The position numbers were made by a program, and so were the translations under genes. Shown here piece by piece: positions 24,849 to 33,473 of a DNA stretch of 40,419 bases. The stretch spans positions 1 to 40,419 of the forward strand of contig DFBZ01000054.1 in the NCBI GenBank assembly GCA_002366835.1, given 5' to 3'. Position 1 is the stretch's first letter. Every line of letters starts with the position of its first letter. Origin of the DNA: Gammaproteobacteria bacterium UBA3067. Lineage in GTDB: Bacteria > Pseudomonadota > Gammaproteobacteria > Pseudomonadales > UBA3067. The notes beneath the pieces were generated by a model. That model made no database searches. It was not told the DNA's origin and was given only the letters and a program-made list of their open reading frames with translations.

Positions 24849-25952
24849 ATGAGATTTACGGTAAACAGGGATACCCTGCTTAAACCGCTGCAATTTGTAT
24901 CGGGTGTGGTTGAGCGTAAGCAGACCCACGCGATTTTGGGTAATGTGTTGCTTGTTTTAGACAAGGGGGAGCTATCCTTTACGTGTAGTGATAGCGAGCT
25001 TGAGGTTATAGCACGCATCACGCTGGAAGGTGATTTTGAAGAAGGAGAGATTACCGTCCCTGCCAAAAAGTTTTGTGATATATGTAAATCGCTTCCGAGT
25101 GGCGTTGATATTAATGCGTCTCTTAATGAGGGTAAATTTACTATAAAGAGTGGACGCAGTCGTTTTAACTTGACGACTTTGCCAGCCAACGAATTTCCCA
25201 ATGTAGAAGAAAAAGTGGGCTTAGTAAATTTTAATATAGCCCGCAATACCTTATGCCGACTGTTGGATAAAACCGCTTTCGCAATGGCTGTTCAGGATGT
25301 TCGCTACTATTTGAATGGCATGTTGATGGAAATCCAAGATGGGCGTTTAGTTGTGGTAACCACTGATGGCCACAGATTAGCTCTCTCATCAGCGAATATA
25401 GGCCTGTCCGTTGAAACCCCTAGCCAAGTAATTATTCCCAGAAAAGGCGTGATGGAAATAGCACGAATTTTTTCTGATGGCACAGATGAAGTTGCCGTAC
25501 ACATTAGCAGTAACCATATTCGAGTCCATACGGATGATATATGTTTTACCTCAAAATTGGTTGATGGCCGTTATCCTGATTATGAGCGGGTTATCCCTGC
25601 TGAAGGGAAGGCGAGGTTTGTCGCGAACCGAGAAGAGCTAAGACTTGCTTTGCAAAGAGCTGCTATCCTTTCTAACGAGAAATACCGAGGCGTTCGCATT
25701 TTTTTGTCACCTAATAGCATGCTTATTAACACCAATAATCCCGAGCAGGAAGCGGCACAAGAACAGGTGTTTATCGATTATGCTGGTGAAGAGATGGAGT
25801 TGGGTTTTAACGTAAACTACCTATTAGATGTACTGAATGTTATGAAAAGTGAAGACGTGCATTTTAGTATTGCTGATGGTAATCACACCTCTATTATCAA
25901 AAGCCCAGACTCTGAAGAAGCGATCTATATTGTTATGCCTATGAAGATGTAG
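24849..25952 (+). CDS. dnaN: DNA polymerase III beta subunit (sliding clamp)
   Basis: DnaN is the dimeric ring that tethers DNA polymerases to the template. The start is the ATG at 24849 (MRFTVNRDTLLKPLQ), the usual beginning; the frame is open from 24795 but the 18 extra residues are not family-like. The 367-residue protein has three repeated clamp domains, with TTDGHRLALS in domain 2 and the C-terminal YIVMPMKM typical of clamps. It lies 122 bases after dnaA and ends immediately before recF (TAG then ATG). Confidence 0.97.
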   Translation: MRFTVNRDTLLKPLQFVSGVVERKQTHAILGNVLLVLDKGELSFTCSDSELEVIARITLEGDFEEGEITVPAKKFCDICKSLPSGVDINASLNEGKFTIKSGRSRFNLTTLPANEFPNVEEKVGLVNFNIARNTLCRLLDKTAFAMAVQDVRYYLNGMLMEIQDGRLVVVTTDGHRLALSSANIGLSVETPSQVIIPRKGVMEIARIFSDGTDEVAVHISSNHIRVHTDDICFTSKLVDGRYPDYERVIPAEGKARFVANREELRLALQRAAILSNEKYRGVRIFLSPNSMLINTNNPEQEAAQEQVFIDYAGEEMELGFNVNYLLDVLNVMKSEDVHFSIADGNHTSIIKSPDSEEAIYIVMPMKM

Positions 25953-27050
25953 ATGTGCATTTCCCAGCTACGCATAGAGAATGTCCGCTGCATCCAACAA
26001 GCTGAAATTCAGCCACATCCACGTTTCACACTTCTTAGTGGGCCGAATGGCAGTGGAAAAAGCAGTTTTCTAGAGGCTATTTACCTACTGGGTCTAGCCC
26101 GTTCGTTCCGCACAAATAATGTAAAAAAACTGATTACCGACGAAAAAAATGAATGTCGCGTGCTTGCTGATTACGTCGATTGGTGTGGCGGCGAGAACAG
26201 AGTTGGAATATCAAAAGATCGTGAATCAAACACCCTTATTCGTCTAAACCAGAGAACCCTCAAAACAGCCTCCGAGCTGGCTCGTATCCTTCCCGTCAGA
26301 ATTATCTCCCAAGAAAGCTTTAGTCTAATTGATGGCCCTAGTAAGGGGCGGCGTCAGTTTATTGATTGGTTAGCGTTTCACGTGGAACATCAGTTTAATG
26401 ACACCTGGGTATCAGTGCAGAGATTATTAAAGCAAAGGAATGCCTTGCTCAAACAAAGCGTCAGGTTTAACTCCTCAGAGTTATCCATATGGGATGAGGA
26501 GCTTGTTTTCCACGCTGAACAGCTTGATGCGTTACGACGCTACGTATTCGAGGCTTATATGGTGAACCTTTCCCCCTTGACTGAGAAATTGTTACCTGGA
26601 GTTGATATCGGTATTACGCTTTATCGAGGTTGGCCAGCGCATCTTGAGCTGGCCGACGTGCTTAGGGCTAACGTCGAAAGAGACCTTAAGTTAGGGTATA
26701 CTCACAGCTCACCAAACCGTGCTGACATGCAGCTTAAGGTAGGGACTAAGCTTGCGAGTGAATGCTTGTCCAGAGGGCAAAAGAAGCTTCTTGTCTGCGC
26801 TTTAACGCTCGCGCAAATTGTTACGTTTTCGAAATTAAAAAATGAGGAAAGACTGCCGAGCATTGTCCTGGTTGATGACATTAGCGCAGAGCTAGACGGG
26901 GCCAATCGCCAGTTGCTGTTTGAGACTTTGGATTTCTGCAATAGTCAGGTGTTTGTTACTGGCACAGAGTTTAACGCACCGAAAACTTTCCTCGCAAAAG
27001 ATAGCTATAAAATGTTCCACGTGGAACAGGGCAGCATCATACCTGCTTAA
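25953..27050 (+). CDS. recF: DNA replication and repair protein RecF
   Basis: RecF is an SMC-like ATPase that, with RecO and RecR, helps load RecA at gaps. The 365-residue protein has Walker A GPNGSGKSS (residues 30-38), the ABC-type signature CLSRGQKKLL and Walker B SIVLVDDISAELD. The ATG follows the dnaN stop without a gap, suggesting translational coupling. The gene also contains two parS sites, both read as Phe-His-Val-Glu (residues about 143-146 and at the C-terminus, MFHVEQG). So part of the coding sequence appears constrained by chromosome partitioning. Confidence 0.97.
   Translation: MCISQLRIENVRCIQQAEIQPHPRFTLLSGPNGSGKSSFLEAIYLLGLARSFRTNNVKKLITDEKNECRVLADYVDWCGGENRVGISKDRESNTLIRLNQRTLKTASELARILPVRIISQESFSLIDGPSKGRRQFIDWLAFHVEHQFNDTWVSVQRLLKQRNALLKQSVRFNSSELSIWDEELVFHAEQLDALRRYVFEAYMVNLSPLTEKLLPGVDIGITLYRGWPAHLELADVLRANVERDLKLGYTHSSPNRADMQLKVGTKLASECLSRGQKKLLVCALTLAQIVTFSKLKNEERLPSIVLVDDISAELDGANRQLLFETLDFCNSQVFVTGTEFNAPKTFLAKDSYKMFHVEQGSIIPA
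26374..26389. promoter_or_regulatory. parS: parS site 1 (ParB-binding) inside recF
   Basis: CGTTTCACGTGGAACA differs from the consensus palindrome TGTTTCACGTGAAACA, and from the variant TGTTCCACGTGGAACA, at only two positions each. The CACGTG core is intact. It codes for Ala-Phe-His-Val-Glu-His in RecF. Confidence 0.75.
27013..27028. promoter_or_regulatory. parS: parS site 2 (perfect palindrome) at the end of recF
   Basis: TGTTCCACGTGGAACA is a perfect 16-base palindrome identical to the parS sequence used by pseudomonads. It codes for the C-terminal Met-Phe-His-Val-Glu-Gln of RecF and lies about 3.8 kb from the rpmH-dnaA gap. The cognate ParB is encoded at 14109-14972. Confidence 0.92.
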
Positions 27051-27074
27051 TTGAATGATTGGAGTAAGGGCTTT

Positions 27075-29489
27075 ATGACCGATAACAAAGATTACGACTC
27101 GTCCAGCATTAAGGTGTTAAAAGGTTTGGATGCGGTTCGTAAGCGACCAGGGATGTATATTGGTGATACCGATGACGGCACAGGCCTGCACCATATGGTT
27201 TTTGAGCTTGTCGATAACTCCATCGATGAGGCATTGGCAGGCCACTGCTCTGAGGTTCTTGTGGTGATCCACCCTGACGAGTCTATCAGCGTTTCTGATA
27301 ACGGTCGGGGTATTCCAGTCGATATTCATGAAGAAGGTATATCGGCAGCAGAAGTTATTATGACCGTGCTTCATGCCGGCGGTAAATTTGATGACTCTTC
27401 CTATAAGGTTTCTGGGGGCTTACACGGTGTTGGTGTATCGGTCGTAAATGCCTTATCTGCAACGCTAAAGCTGTCTATTCGCCGCGATGGCAAGCTGTGG
27501 GAACAGGAATATAAACACGGGGTTCCACAAGCACCCTTGTCTGTTGTTGGTGAGAGCACTACCACCGGAACAGAGTGTCACTTTTTTGCCAGCGAAGAGA
27601 CCTTCAGCAACATTCACTTTAGTTACGATATCCTCGCGAAACGGTTGAGAGAGTTGTCTTTTCTCAACTCTGGTGTGCGTATCGTCTTAAAAGACGAGCG
27701 TAGCGGTCAAGAAGATATCTTCGAGTATGAAGGCGGCCTGGGCTATTTTGTTGAATACCTAAATCAAAATAAAGCACCATTGAACGAGGTGATTTATTTC
27801 AACGCCAGCCGCGATGACGGAATTTCCGTTGAAGTTGCCATGCAGTGGAACGACTCCTATCAAGAGAGCGTCTTTTGTTATACCAATAATATTCCGCAAA
27901 AAGACGGTGGAACACACGTAGCGGGCTTTCGCGCCGCCCTTACACGCACACTAAACACCTACATTGAAAAAGAAGGCCTCGCCAAAAAGGAAAAGGTTGC
28001 TACAACCGGGGACGATGCGAGAGAAGGTTTAACTGCCATCATCTCTGTAAAAGTGCCTGATCCTAAGTTTTCCTCACAAACAAAAGACAAGTTGGTGTCT
28101 TCAGAAGTAAAACCGGCAGTTGAACAATCAATGGGTGAGCATCTTAATGATTACTTGCTGGAAAATCCTCAGCAAGCCAAAGCAATAGTGGGAAAAGTCA
28201 TTGACGCAGCACGTGCCCGTGATGCCGCAAAGCGCGCCAGGGAAATGACTCGCCGAAAGGGTGCTTTGGATATTGCAGGTTTGCCGGGAAAACTCGCCGA
28301 CTGCCAGGAGAAAGATCCAGCGCTTTCCGAACTTTATATCGTGGAGGGTGATTCTGCGGGCGGTTCAGCTAAACAAGGGCGTGACCGTAAAACCCAGGCA
28401 ATTTTGCCACTCAAAGGTAAAATCTTAAATGTAGAAAAAGCCCGCTTCGATAAAATGATATCTTCTCAAGAAGTGGGTACTCTGATTAAGGCCCTCGGTT
28501 GTGGCATTGGGCGGGATGAGTTTAATCTCGAAAAGCTGCGTTATCACAGCATCATTATTATGACCGATGCCGATGTGGATGGTTCTCACATCCGCACTTT
28601 GTTACTCACTTTTTTCTTTCGCCAGTTGCCTGAGATAATAGAAAATGGCTACGTGTATATTGCACAGCCGCCACTTTATAAGGTTAAAAAGGGCAAACAA
28701 GAACAATACCTTAAAGACGAAGAAGCCCTGCAGAACTACCTAACGGAAGTCGCGCTGGAAAATGCAGGTTTGTATGTGAATGAAAGTGCGCCTGCTATCG
28801 CCGGTACGGCGCTTGAAAGCTTCGTGAAGAGCTATCAAAGTGTTATCGCCATCAATCAGCGTTTATCCCGCGTTTACCCCGTTCTCGCCCTAGAGTCTAT
28901 GATAGACCTGCCCGTGCTCGGTGAGGAAGATTTGTCCTCACAAGAGAAAGTTAGCACCTGGGCAGAGCAGCTTCAAAATGAACTGGAAAAGCGCGCTGAC
29001 CCTTCAGAGCGTTATACGGTGACAGTAGGTAGAGATGAAGAGCGTTCTTTATATTTACCCGATATTAAAGTGCTTGCTCACGGTGTGCCCCATGACTACC
29101 GCCTAAGCCTCGACTTTTTCCGCTCCCAGGAATACAAATCTATTGGTGAGTTAGCCAACACCCTTAGTGGTTTATTGGAAGAGGGGGCCTATATCAAGCG
29201 GGGAGAGCGCAGTTTAGCAGTTGTGCACTTTAAAGAAGCTCTGGACTGGCTGATGGCTGAAGCCAAACGCGGCCAGGCTATTTCCCGCTATAAGGGTCTC
29301 GGTGAAATGAACCCCGAACAGCTTTGGGATACCACCATGGACCCAGAAACCCGTCGTATGCTTAAAGTAACAGTAGAGGATGCCATTGCAGCTGATCAAA
29401 TATTCACCACTCTAATGGGTGATCATGTGGAACCACGGCGGGCGTTTATCGAAACCAACGCGCTAAACGTGTCAAACCTCGATATATAA
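27075..29489 (+). CDS. gyrB: DNA gyrase subunit B
   Basis: GyrB is the ATPase subunit of gyrase, which introduces negative supercoils. The start is the ATG at 27075, with TAAGGG 5 bases upstream; the frame is open from a TTG at 27051, but 8 more residues are not expected. The 804-residue protein has the GHKL ATPase domain (ELVDNSIDEALAGHC; SGGLHGVGVSVVNALS), the transducer domain, and the TOPRIM domain with IVEGDSAGGSAKQGRDRKTQ and IMTDADVDGSHIRTLL. The C-terminus AFIETNALNVSNLDI is typical. Last gene of the dnaA operon; it converges with the acyltransferase gene. Confidence 0.98.
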   Translation: MTDNKDYDSSSIKVLKGLDAVRKRPGMYIGDTDDGTGLHHMVFELVDNSIDEALAGHCSEVLVVIHPDESISVSDNGRGIPVDIHEEGISAAEVIMTVLHAGGKFDDSSYKVSGGLHGVGVSVVNALSATLKLSIRRDGKLWEQEYKHGVPQAPLSVVGESTTTGTECHFFASEETFSNIHFSYDILAKRLRELSFLNSGVRIVLKDERSGQEDIFEYEGGLGYFVEYLNQNKAPLNEVIYFNASRDDGISVEVAMQWNDSYQESVFCYTNNIPQKDGGTHVAGFRAALTRTLNTYIEKEGLAKKEKVATTGDDAREGLTAIISVKVPDPKFSSQTKDKLVSSEVKPAVEQSMGEHLNDYLLENPQQAKAIVGKVIDAARARDAAKRAREMTRRKGALDIAGLPGKLADCQEKDPALSELYIVEGDSAGGSAKQGRDRKTQAILPLKGKILNVEKARFDKMISSQEVGTLIKALGCGIGRDEFNLEKLRYHSIIIMTDADVDGSHIRTLLLTFFFRQLPEIIENGYVYIAQPPLYKVKKGKQEQYLKDEEALQNYLTEVALENAGLYVNESAPAIAGTALESFVKSYQSVIAINQRLSRVYPVLALESMIDLPVLGEEDLSSQEKVSTWAEQLQNELEKRADPSERYTVTVGRDEERSLYLPDIKVLAHGVPHDYRLSLDFFRSQEYKSIGELANTLSGLLEEGAYIKRGERSLAVVHFKEALDWLMAEAKRGQAISRYKGLGEMNPEQLWDTTMDPETRRMLKVTVEDAIAADQIFTTLMGDHVEPRRAFIETNALNVSNLDI

Positions 29490-29502
29490 ATACACTAGCC
29501 GC

Positions 29503-29530
29503 TTATCCCTCTTCTGTAGAAGAGGGATAA
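29503..29530. terminator. Convergent hairpin between gyrB and the acyltransferase gene
   Basis: A perfect 12-base inverted repeat, TTATCCCTCTTC (29503-29514) and GAAGAGGGATAA (29519-29530), has a 4-base loop. It lies 13 bases after the gyrB stop and, on the other strand, encodes the last residues and stop codon of the acyltransferase (YPSSTEEG). No U tract follows on either side, so termination strength is uncertain. Confidence 0.55.
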
Positions 29531-30285
29531 CTTTCCGGTAAAGCTTCATTTTCCGGACTAATTTCCGCCATGGTAGAACGAATCCAGCTTTCTGCCTCAT
29601 TCATAACAACCTTGGTTTTTTTACCTTTCGTGCTGATTTCCGGCCCTATAACCACCTGAATGGTGCCTGGGTATTTAAGGTAGCCGCGAGGGGGGCAAAA
29701 CTCCCCGGCGTTATGCGCAATAGGTATCACCGATACTCCCGCCTTCTGAGCAAGCAAAGCACCACCAGACGAGTACTCAGAGGCCTCACCAGGCGCCACA
29801 CGCGTCCCCTCCGGGAAAATCATCACCCAACACCCCTTTTCCAGATTCTCTTTACCTTGTGCGAGTAACTGTTTCAGGGCGTTAGCTTTTTTGGAACGGT
29901 CAATAACCACTGGGTCTTTAATTTTTAGACACCAGCCAAAAAAGGGAATGGATAACAACTCCTTCTTCGCCACCGTGGACTGGGGATTAAACAGGGTCAA
30001 AAATGCAAAGGTTTCCCAATCACTCTGGTGTTTACTCATGACCACAGCAGGCTTGTCACTCACTTGATCAAGCCCTGTGATGTTGTACTTCACACCGCAA
30101 ATGACATCAATCAACCACAGAAACATCTTGCCCCAAACGGCGATAAGGGCATGTTTCTTCTCGAGAGAGAGAAAGGGCGCCAGGGTGATGCATGGAAGGG
30201 TGTAGAGGATGGTAACGAGACCGAAAAACAGATAAAAAATGATGGATTTTAAAATCAAACTGAAAGTGGGCGTTTGTAGGCGCAT
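29503..30285 (-). CDS. 1-acyl-sn-glycerol-3-phosphate acyltransferase family protein (PlsC-like)
   Basis: This family transfers a fatty acyl chain to lysophosphatidic acid or related acceptors at the inner membrane. The 260-residue protein has an N-terminal membrane segment (SIIFYLFFGLVTILYTL). The active-site motif is KHQSDWETF, a His with Glu where the general motif HX4D has Asp, which I believe is usual for this gammaproteobacterial subgroup. FPEGTR (motif III) follows, and VIPIAHNAG is motif IV-like. It sits downstream of and convergent to gyrB, as in related genomes, where gmhB and glyQS usually follow; here a polysaccharide cluster follows instead. The exact acyl acceptor is not known. 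Confidence 0.88.
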   Translation of the reverse strand: MRLQTPTFSLILKSIIFYLFFGLVTILYTLPCITLAPFLSLEKKHALIAVWGKMFLWLIDVICGVKYNITGLDQVSDKPAVVMSKHQSDWETFAFLTLFNPQSTVAKKELLSIPFFGWCLKIKDPVVIDRSKKANALKQLLAQGKENLEKGCWVMIFPEGTRVAPGEASEYSSGGALLAQKAGVSVIPIAHNAGEFCPPRGYLKYPGTIQVVIGPEISTKGKKTKVVMNEAESWIRSTMAEISPENEALPESYPSSTEEG

Positions 30286-30377
30286 TCTATTTAACCTGGT
30301 TCGTGGGCGTTTATCTTTTAAATCCCACTTATTTAAACATAGTCAGTAAACTAAAAATAATTTTTGGAAAAACAAGG

Positions 30378-31490
30378 TTAAGGTCTTAGCAGTTGTTCTA
30401 ATGCAGTAATAAATTGTTGCGCAGATTTATCCCAATTAAAGTTCTCTGCAGTAGGTTTGGCTTTAGAGGCAAGCTCAGCGCGCAAGGTTTTATTGTTAAT
30501 CATTTCTGAAAGCCCATGGCTTATTGAACCGACATCTAATGGATCAACTAAAAATCCAGCCTCACCGGCCACCTCTGGCATTGAAGAATTATTAGATGTT
30601 AATACGGGAACGCCGTGTGCCATTGCTTCTATAAGAGGAAGACCGAAGCCCTCGTAAAGAGAGGGCATGACCAGAAATTCTGCATATTTATACAGAGTAT
30701 TGAGTGTCTGGTCATCAACATAACCGAGCAAACGAACATGAGAATCTAAACCCAGCTCCTTAACTTTGTTTTCTATATCAATATTCCCCCAGCCCGCTCC
30801 ACCAGCAATAACAAGATCAATACCTTCTTTTAGATGTGATGGAAGTTGAGAAAAGGCAGTCAGGAGCCTAGCCAGGTTTTTCCTTGGTTCCAGGGTGCCA
30901 ACAAAGAGAAAATAAGGCTGCTTAATCCCAAGTGGCTCTAATAAGTTCTGTAGCGGGTCGGTATTAATATCGGTAACACCTAAATGCACCACACTTAGCT
31001 TATTTGCATCAATACAAAATGTATCGATAATACTGATTTTGGTTGCGTCTGAATCAGCGAGCACAAGGTCAGCCATCTTTACAGCATGGGGCATTTGATA
31101 ACGTTCTCTGATACGAGAAAGGGGTTGCATGGTATCGCCTGCATATTTCCAAACTAAGTCATGTATGGTGACGACCTTAATGGCGGTAGAAGGAAGGAAG
31201 TGTGGTAAGCGATGGGACGGGCCCCAGAATATTTCTACGGAGTCTTGTTTTGCTAAATTGGGTAATATGGAAATTCCCCAAATCTGCCTGAGAACGCTAT
31301 TGTCCCATGACCCCACTCGTATTCTTGCGGCCTCTAAACCACGTAATACATCTACAGGAATCGGAGCCGGGCTGTAGAGGAAAAGAGATATCTCGCTGTG
31401 TTTACAGAGTGCGCGACACATCTCAAGGGTGTAGCGACCAATACCCGTTAGGGGGCGGGAAAGTAATCTGGCATCAACACCTATTTTCAT
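30378..31490 (-). CDS. Glycosyltransferase family 4 (GT-B fold), possible rhamnosyl/mannosyltransferase
   Basis: GT4 enzymes move a sugar from a nucleotide donor to a growing glycan. The 370-residue protein starts MKIGVDARLLSRPLTGIGRY, a typical GT4 N-terminus. It has FVGTLEPRKNLARLLTAF as the donor-domain entry and PSLYEGFGLPLIEAMAHGVP with the EX7E nucleotide-sugar-binding pair. It starts 5 bases after the Rmd-like gene, so it probably uses the sugar made by Gmd and that enzyme. The N-terminus recalls the A-band rhamnosyltransferases of Pseudomonas, but the linkage cannot be told from sequence. It is the last gene of the cluster before the acyltransferase. Confidence 0.88.
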   Translation of the reverse strand: MKIGVDARLLSRPLTGIGRYTLEMCRALCKHSEISLFLYSPAPIPVDVLRGLEAARIRVGSWDNSVLRQIWGISILPNLAKQDSVEIFWGPSHRLPHFLPSTAIKVVTIHDLVWKYAGDTMQPLSRIRERYQMPHAVKMADLVLADSDATKISIIDTFCIDANKLSVVHLGVTDINTDPLQNLLEPLGIKQPYFLFVGTLEPRKNLARLLTAFSQLPSHLKEGIDLVIAGGAGWGNIDIENKVKELGLDSHVRLLGYVDDQTLNTLYKYAEFLVMPSLYEGFGLPLIEAMAHGVPVLTSNNSSMPEVAGEAGFLVDPLDVGSISHGLSEMINNKTLRAELASKAKPTAENFNWDKSAQQFITALEQLLRP

Positions 31491-31495
31491 AATGC

Positions 31496-32350
31496 CTAGA
31501 GGGGCTCACGTCCAAGCATCCATCGGAGCGTGGTATCTAGTGAGTAACTAGGAATATCAGCAAATAAGCCCTTAAGCTTTTCATTATCGCCTTTAAGAGT
31601 ACGTACCTCGTTGGCTCGTACAAAATCTGGATTAACCGAAATTTTAATATTGTGGCCAGTAATATCCTGACAATGTCCAATAACCTCACGTAACGAATAG
31701 GTGTGGCCAGTACAGATATTGATAGGACCCTTGGGGGGATCAAGCTCTATTAATCGTTGGTAACATTCAGCAACAAAACGAACATCATTAAACTCCCGCC
31801 AAACATCCAGATTACCTAACTCAATTAAGGGTTTCTTTTCCAAAAAGTGAGAAACAATTTTAGGAATGAGGAATTTTTTATCTTGCCCAACGCCGGTATA
31901 GTTGAATGGCCTAACAATAAAAACAGGTAGTTTCTCCTTCCATAGCTCTGCCATATTCTCCATAGCAAGCTTACTCACCGCATAATCGTTTGCAGGGGCG
32001 GGTATCGCATTTTCACTTAAAGCGCCTTCGGAACGATTACCGTAGATATTAGCGCTGCTTGCCAAAAGAATACTCTTAACATTCGGTGCGTTTATTGATA
32101 GTGCTTCAAGCAGGTTACGCGTGCCAATAAGATTAACTTCATAAAAAGAGTTGGCGCTTCCATGGCCAACAAATGCCAAAGCAGCTAAATGTATCACTGC
32201 ATCCGGTTTTACCTGCGCAATTTCTGACGTGAGAGTAGTGTAGTCGGTAATATCGCTAGCAAGCCCAATTACTTCATGGCCCACTTTCTCTAAAGCAGAT
32301 TTAACATAGCGCCCGGTAAACCCATTTATCCCGCTTATTAGAATTATCAT
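31496..32350 (-). CDS. rmd: GDP-4-keto-6-deoxy-D-mannose reductase (Rmd-like, SDR family)
   Basis: It probably reduces the Gmd product to GDP-D-rhamnose. The start is the ATG at 32350 (MIILISGINGFTGRYV), one base after the gmd stop; a longer frame would add 15 residues ahead of the nucleotide-binding strand. The 284-residue protein shows the NAD(P) loop GINGFTG (residues 7-13), the active-site YAVSK with Tyr and Lys, VRPFNYTGVGQ, and NDVRFVAECY, a pattern of Rmd-type rather than GDP-fucose synthase enzymes. A GDP-6-deoxy-D-talose product cannot be excluded. Confidence 0.82.
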   Translation of the reverse strand: MIILISGINGFTGRYVKSALEKVGHEVIGLASDITDYTTLTSEIAQVKPDAVIHLAALAFVGHGSANSFYEVNLIGTRNLLEALSINAPNVKSILLASSANIYGNRSEGALSENAIPAPANDYAVSKLAMENMAELWKEKLPVFIVRPFNYTGVGQDKKFLIPKIVSHFLEKKPLIELGNLDVWREFNDVRFVAECYQRLIELDPPKGPINICTGHTYSLREVIGHCQDITGHNIKISVNPDFVRANEVRTLKGDNEKLKGLFADIPSYSLDTTLRWMLGREPL

Positions 32351-32351
32351 G

Positions 32352-33389
32352 CTAGAAGGAATAACCCTTTTGATTTCTTTGTATATCTGCTTCAAGCATC
32401 ATCGCGCAGAGCTGTTCCAGTGTTGTGGATGGCTCCCAGCCTAACTCTAATTTCGCTTTTTCGGGGTTTCCAATAAGCAGTTCAACTTCTGCAGGCCGGT
32501 AAAACTTTGGGTTAACTCGGACGATTTCCTTACCGGAACTGAGATCGATTGCCACCTCATCTTCAGTCTGTCCTTTCCACTCAATCTGGATATCAGCTGC
32601 TTTGCATGACATGCTTACGAAGTCACGCACCGTTTCAGTCCGGTTGGTGGCAAGCACATAGGTATCGGGCTTATCAGCTTGAAGCATCCGATACATGCCA
32701 TCGACATAATCCTTTGCAAAACCCCAGTCCCGTTTGGCATCCATATTACCGAGTTCTAAGCAATCCAATTGGCCTAATTTTATTTTGGCAATACTATCGG
32801 TAATCTTACGGGTTACGAATTCAAGGCCGCGAAAAGGTGATTCGTGATTGAATAAAATACCACTAGCGCCGAAGATATCGTAAGACTCGCGATAATTGAT
32901 GGTCATCCAGTGCGCATAAAGTTTTGCAACACCATAAGGGCTGCGAGGATAAAATGGAGTACTTTCCTTCTGAGGAATTTCCTGCACCTTACCAAACATC
33001 TCTGAAGTAGATGCCTGGTAAAAACGAATCTTCGGGTTAACAATTCGAATGGCCTCAAGCAAATTTAGTGCACCGACACCGGTAATTTGGGTAGTGGTAT
33101 GGGGTTGGTCGAATGAAACACCCACAAAACTCTGTGCCGCAAGGTTATAAACCTCATCAGGCTGAGCCATTTCTAGCAAACGAATACTGGAACCCAGATC
33201 AGTAAGATCATATTCGACAAGATGCAGACTGGGGTGGTTTTGAATGCCCAATTCGGCAATACGCCAAAAGTTCGTAGAGGCAGTACGGCGATAAGTGCCG
33301 TAAACGGTATAGCCTTTTTGCAAAAGAAGTTCGGAGAGGTAGGCGCCGTCCTGGCCAGTGATACCGGTAATAACTGCTTTGTTTGACAC
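32352..33389 (-). CDS. gmd: GDP-mannose 4,6-dehydratase
   Basis: Gmd converts GDP-D-mannose to GDP-4-keto-6-deoxy-D-mannose, the branch point to GDP-D-rhamnose, GDP-L-fucose and others. The 345-residue protein begins with ITGITGQDGAYLSELLL (NADP-binding GxxGxxG), has STSEMFGKVQE with catalytic Thr/Ser-Glu, the active-site pair in YGVAKLYAHW, and NHESPFRGLEFVTRKI. It lies directly upstream of rmd with a single base between. No GDP-mannose-making enzyme is in the window, so the precursor must come from elsewhere. Confidence 0.96.
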   Translation of the reverse strand: MSNKAVITGITGQDGAYLSELLLQKGYTVYGTYRRTASTNFWRIAELGIQNHPSLHLVEYDLTDLGSSIRLLEMAQPDEVYNLAAQSFVGVSFDQPHTTTQITGVGALNLLEAIRIVNPKIRFYQASTSEMFGKVQEIPQKESTPFYPRSPYGVAKLYAHWMTINYRESYDIFGASGILFNHESPFRGLEFVTRKITDSIAKIKLGQLDCLELGNMDAKRDWGFAKDYVDGMYRMLQADKPDTYVLATNRTETVRDFVSMSCKAADIQIEWKGQTEDEVAIDLSSGKEIVRVNPKFYRPAEVELLIGNPEKAKLELGWEPSTTLEQLCAMMLEADIQRNQKGYSF

Positions 33390-33473
33390 TAAAAAACACC
33401 TTAATTTAAAAAGAAAGAAAATACAAAACTGGAGGTAAAATGGATTCCAATTTAACAGCGCGGAGGCATTGCT

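Noticed and set aside
26506..26521. A third parS site in recF (TTTTCCACGCTGAACA)
   Set aside because: Three mismatches include two in the CACGTG core region; ParB would probably not bind it, so it is only mentioned in the parS finding.
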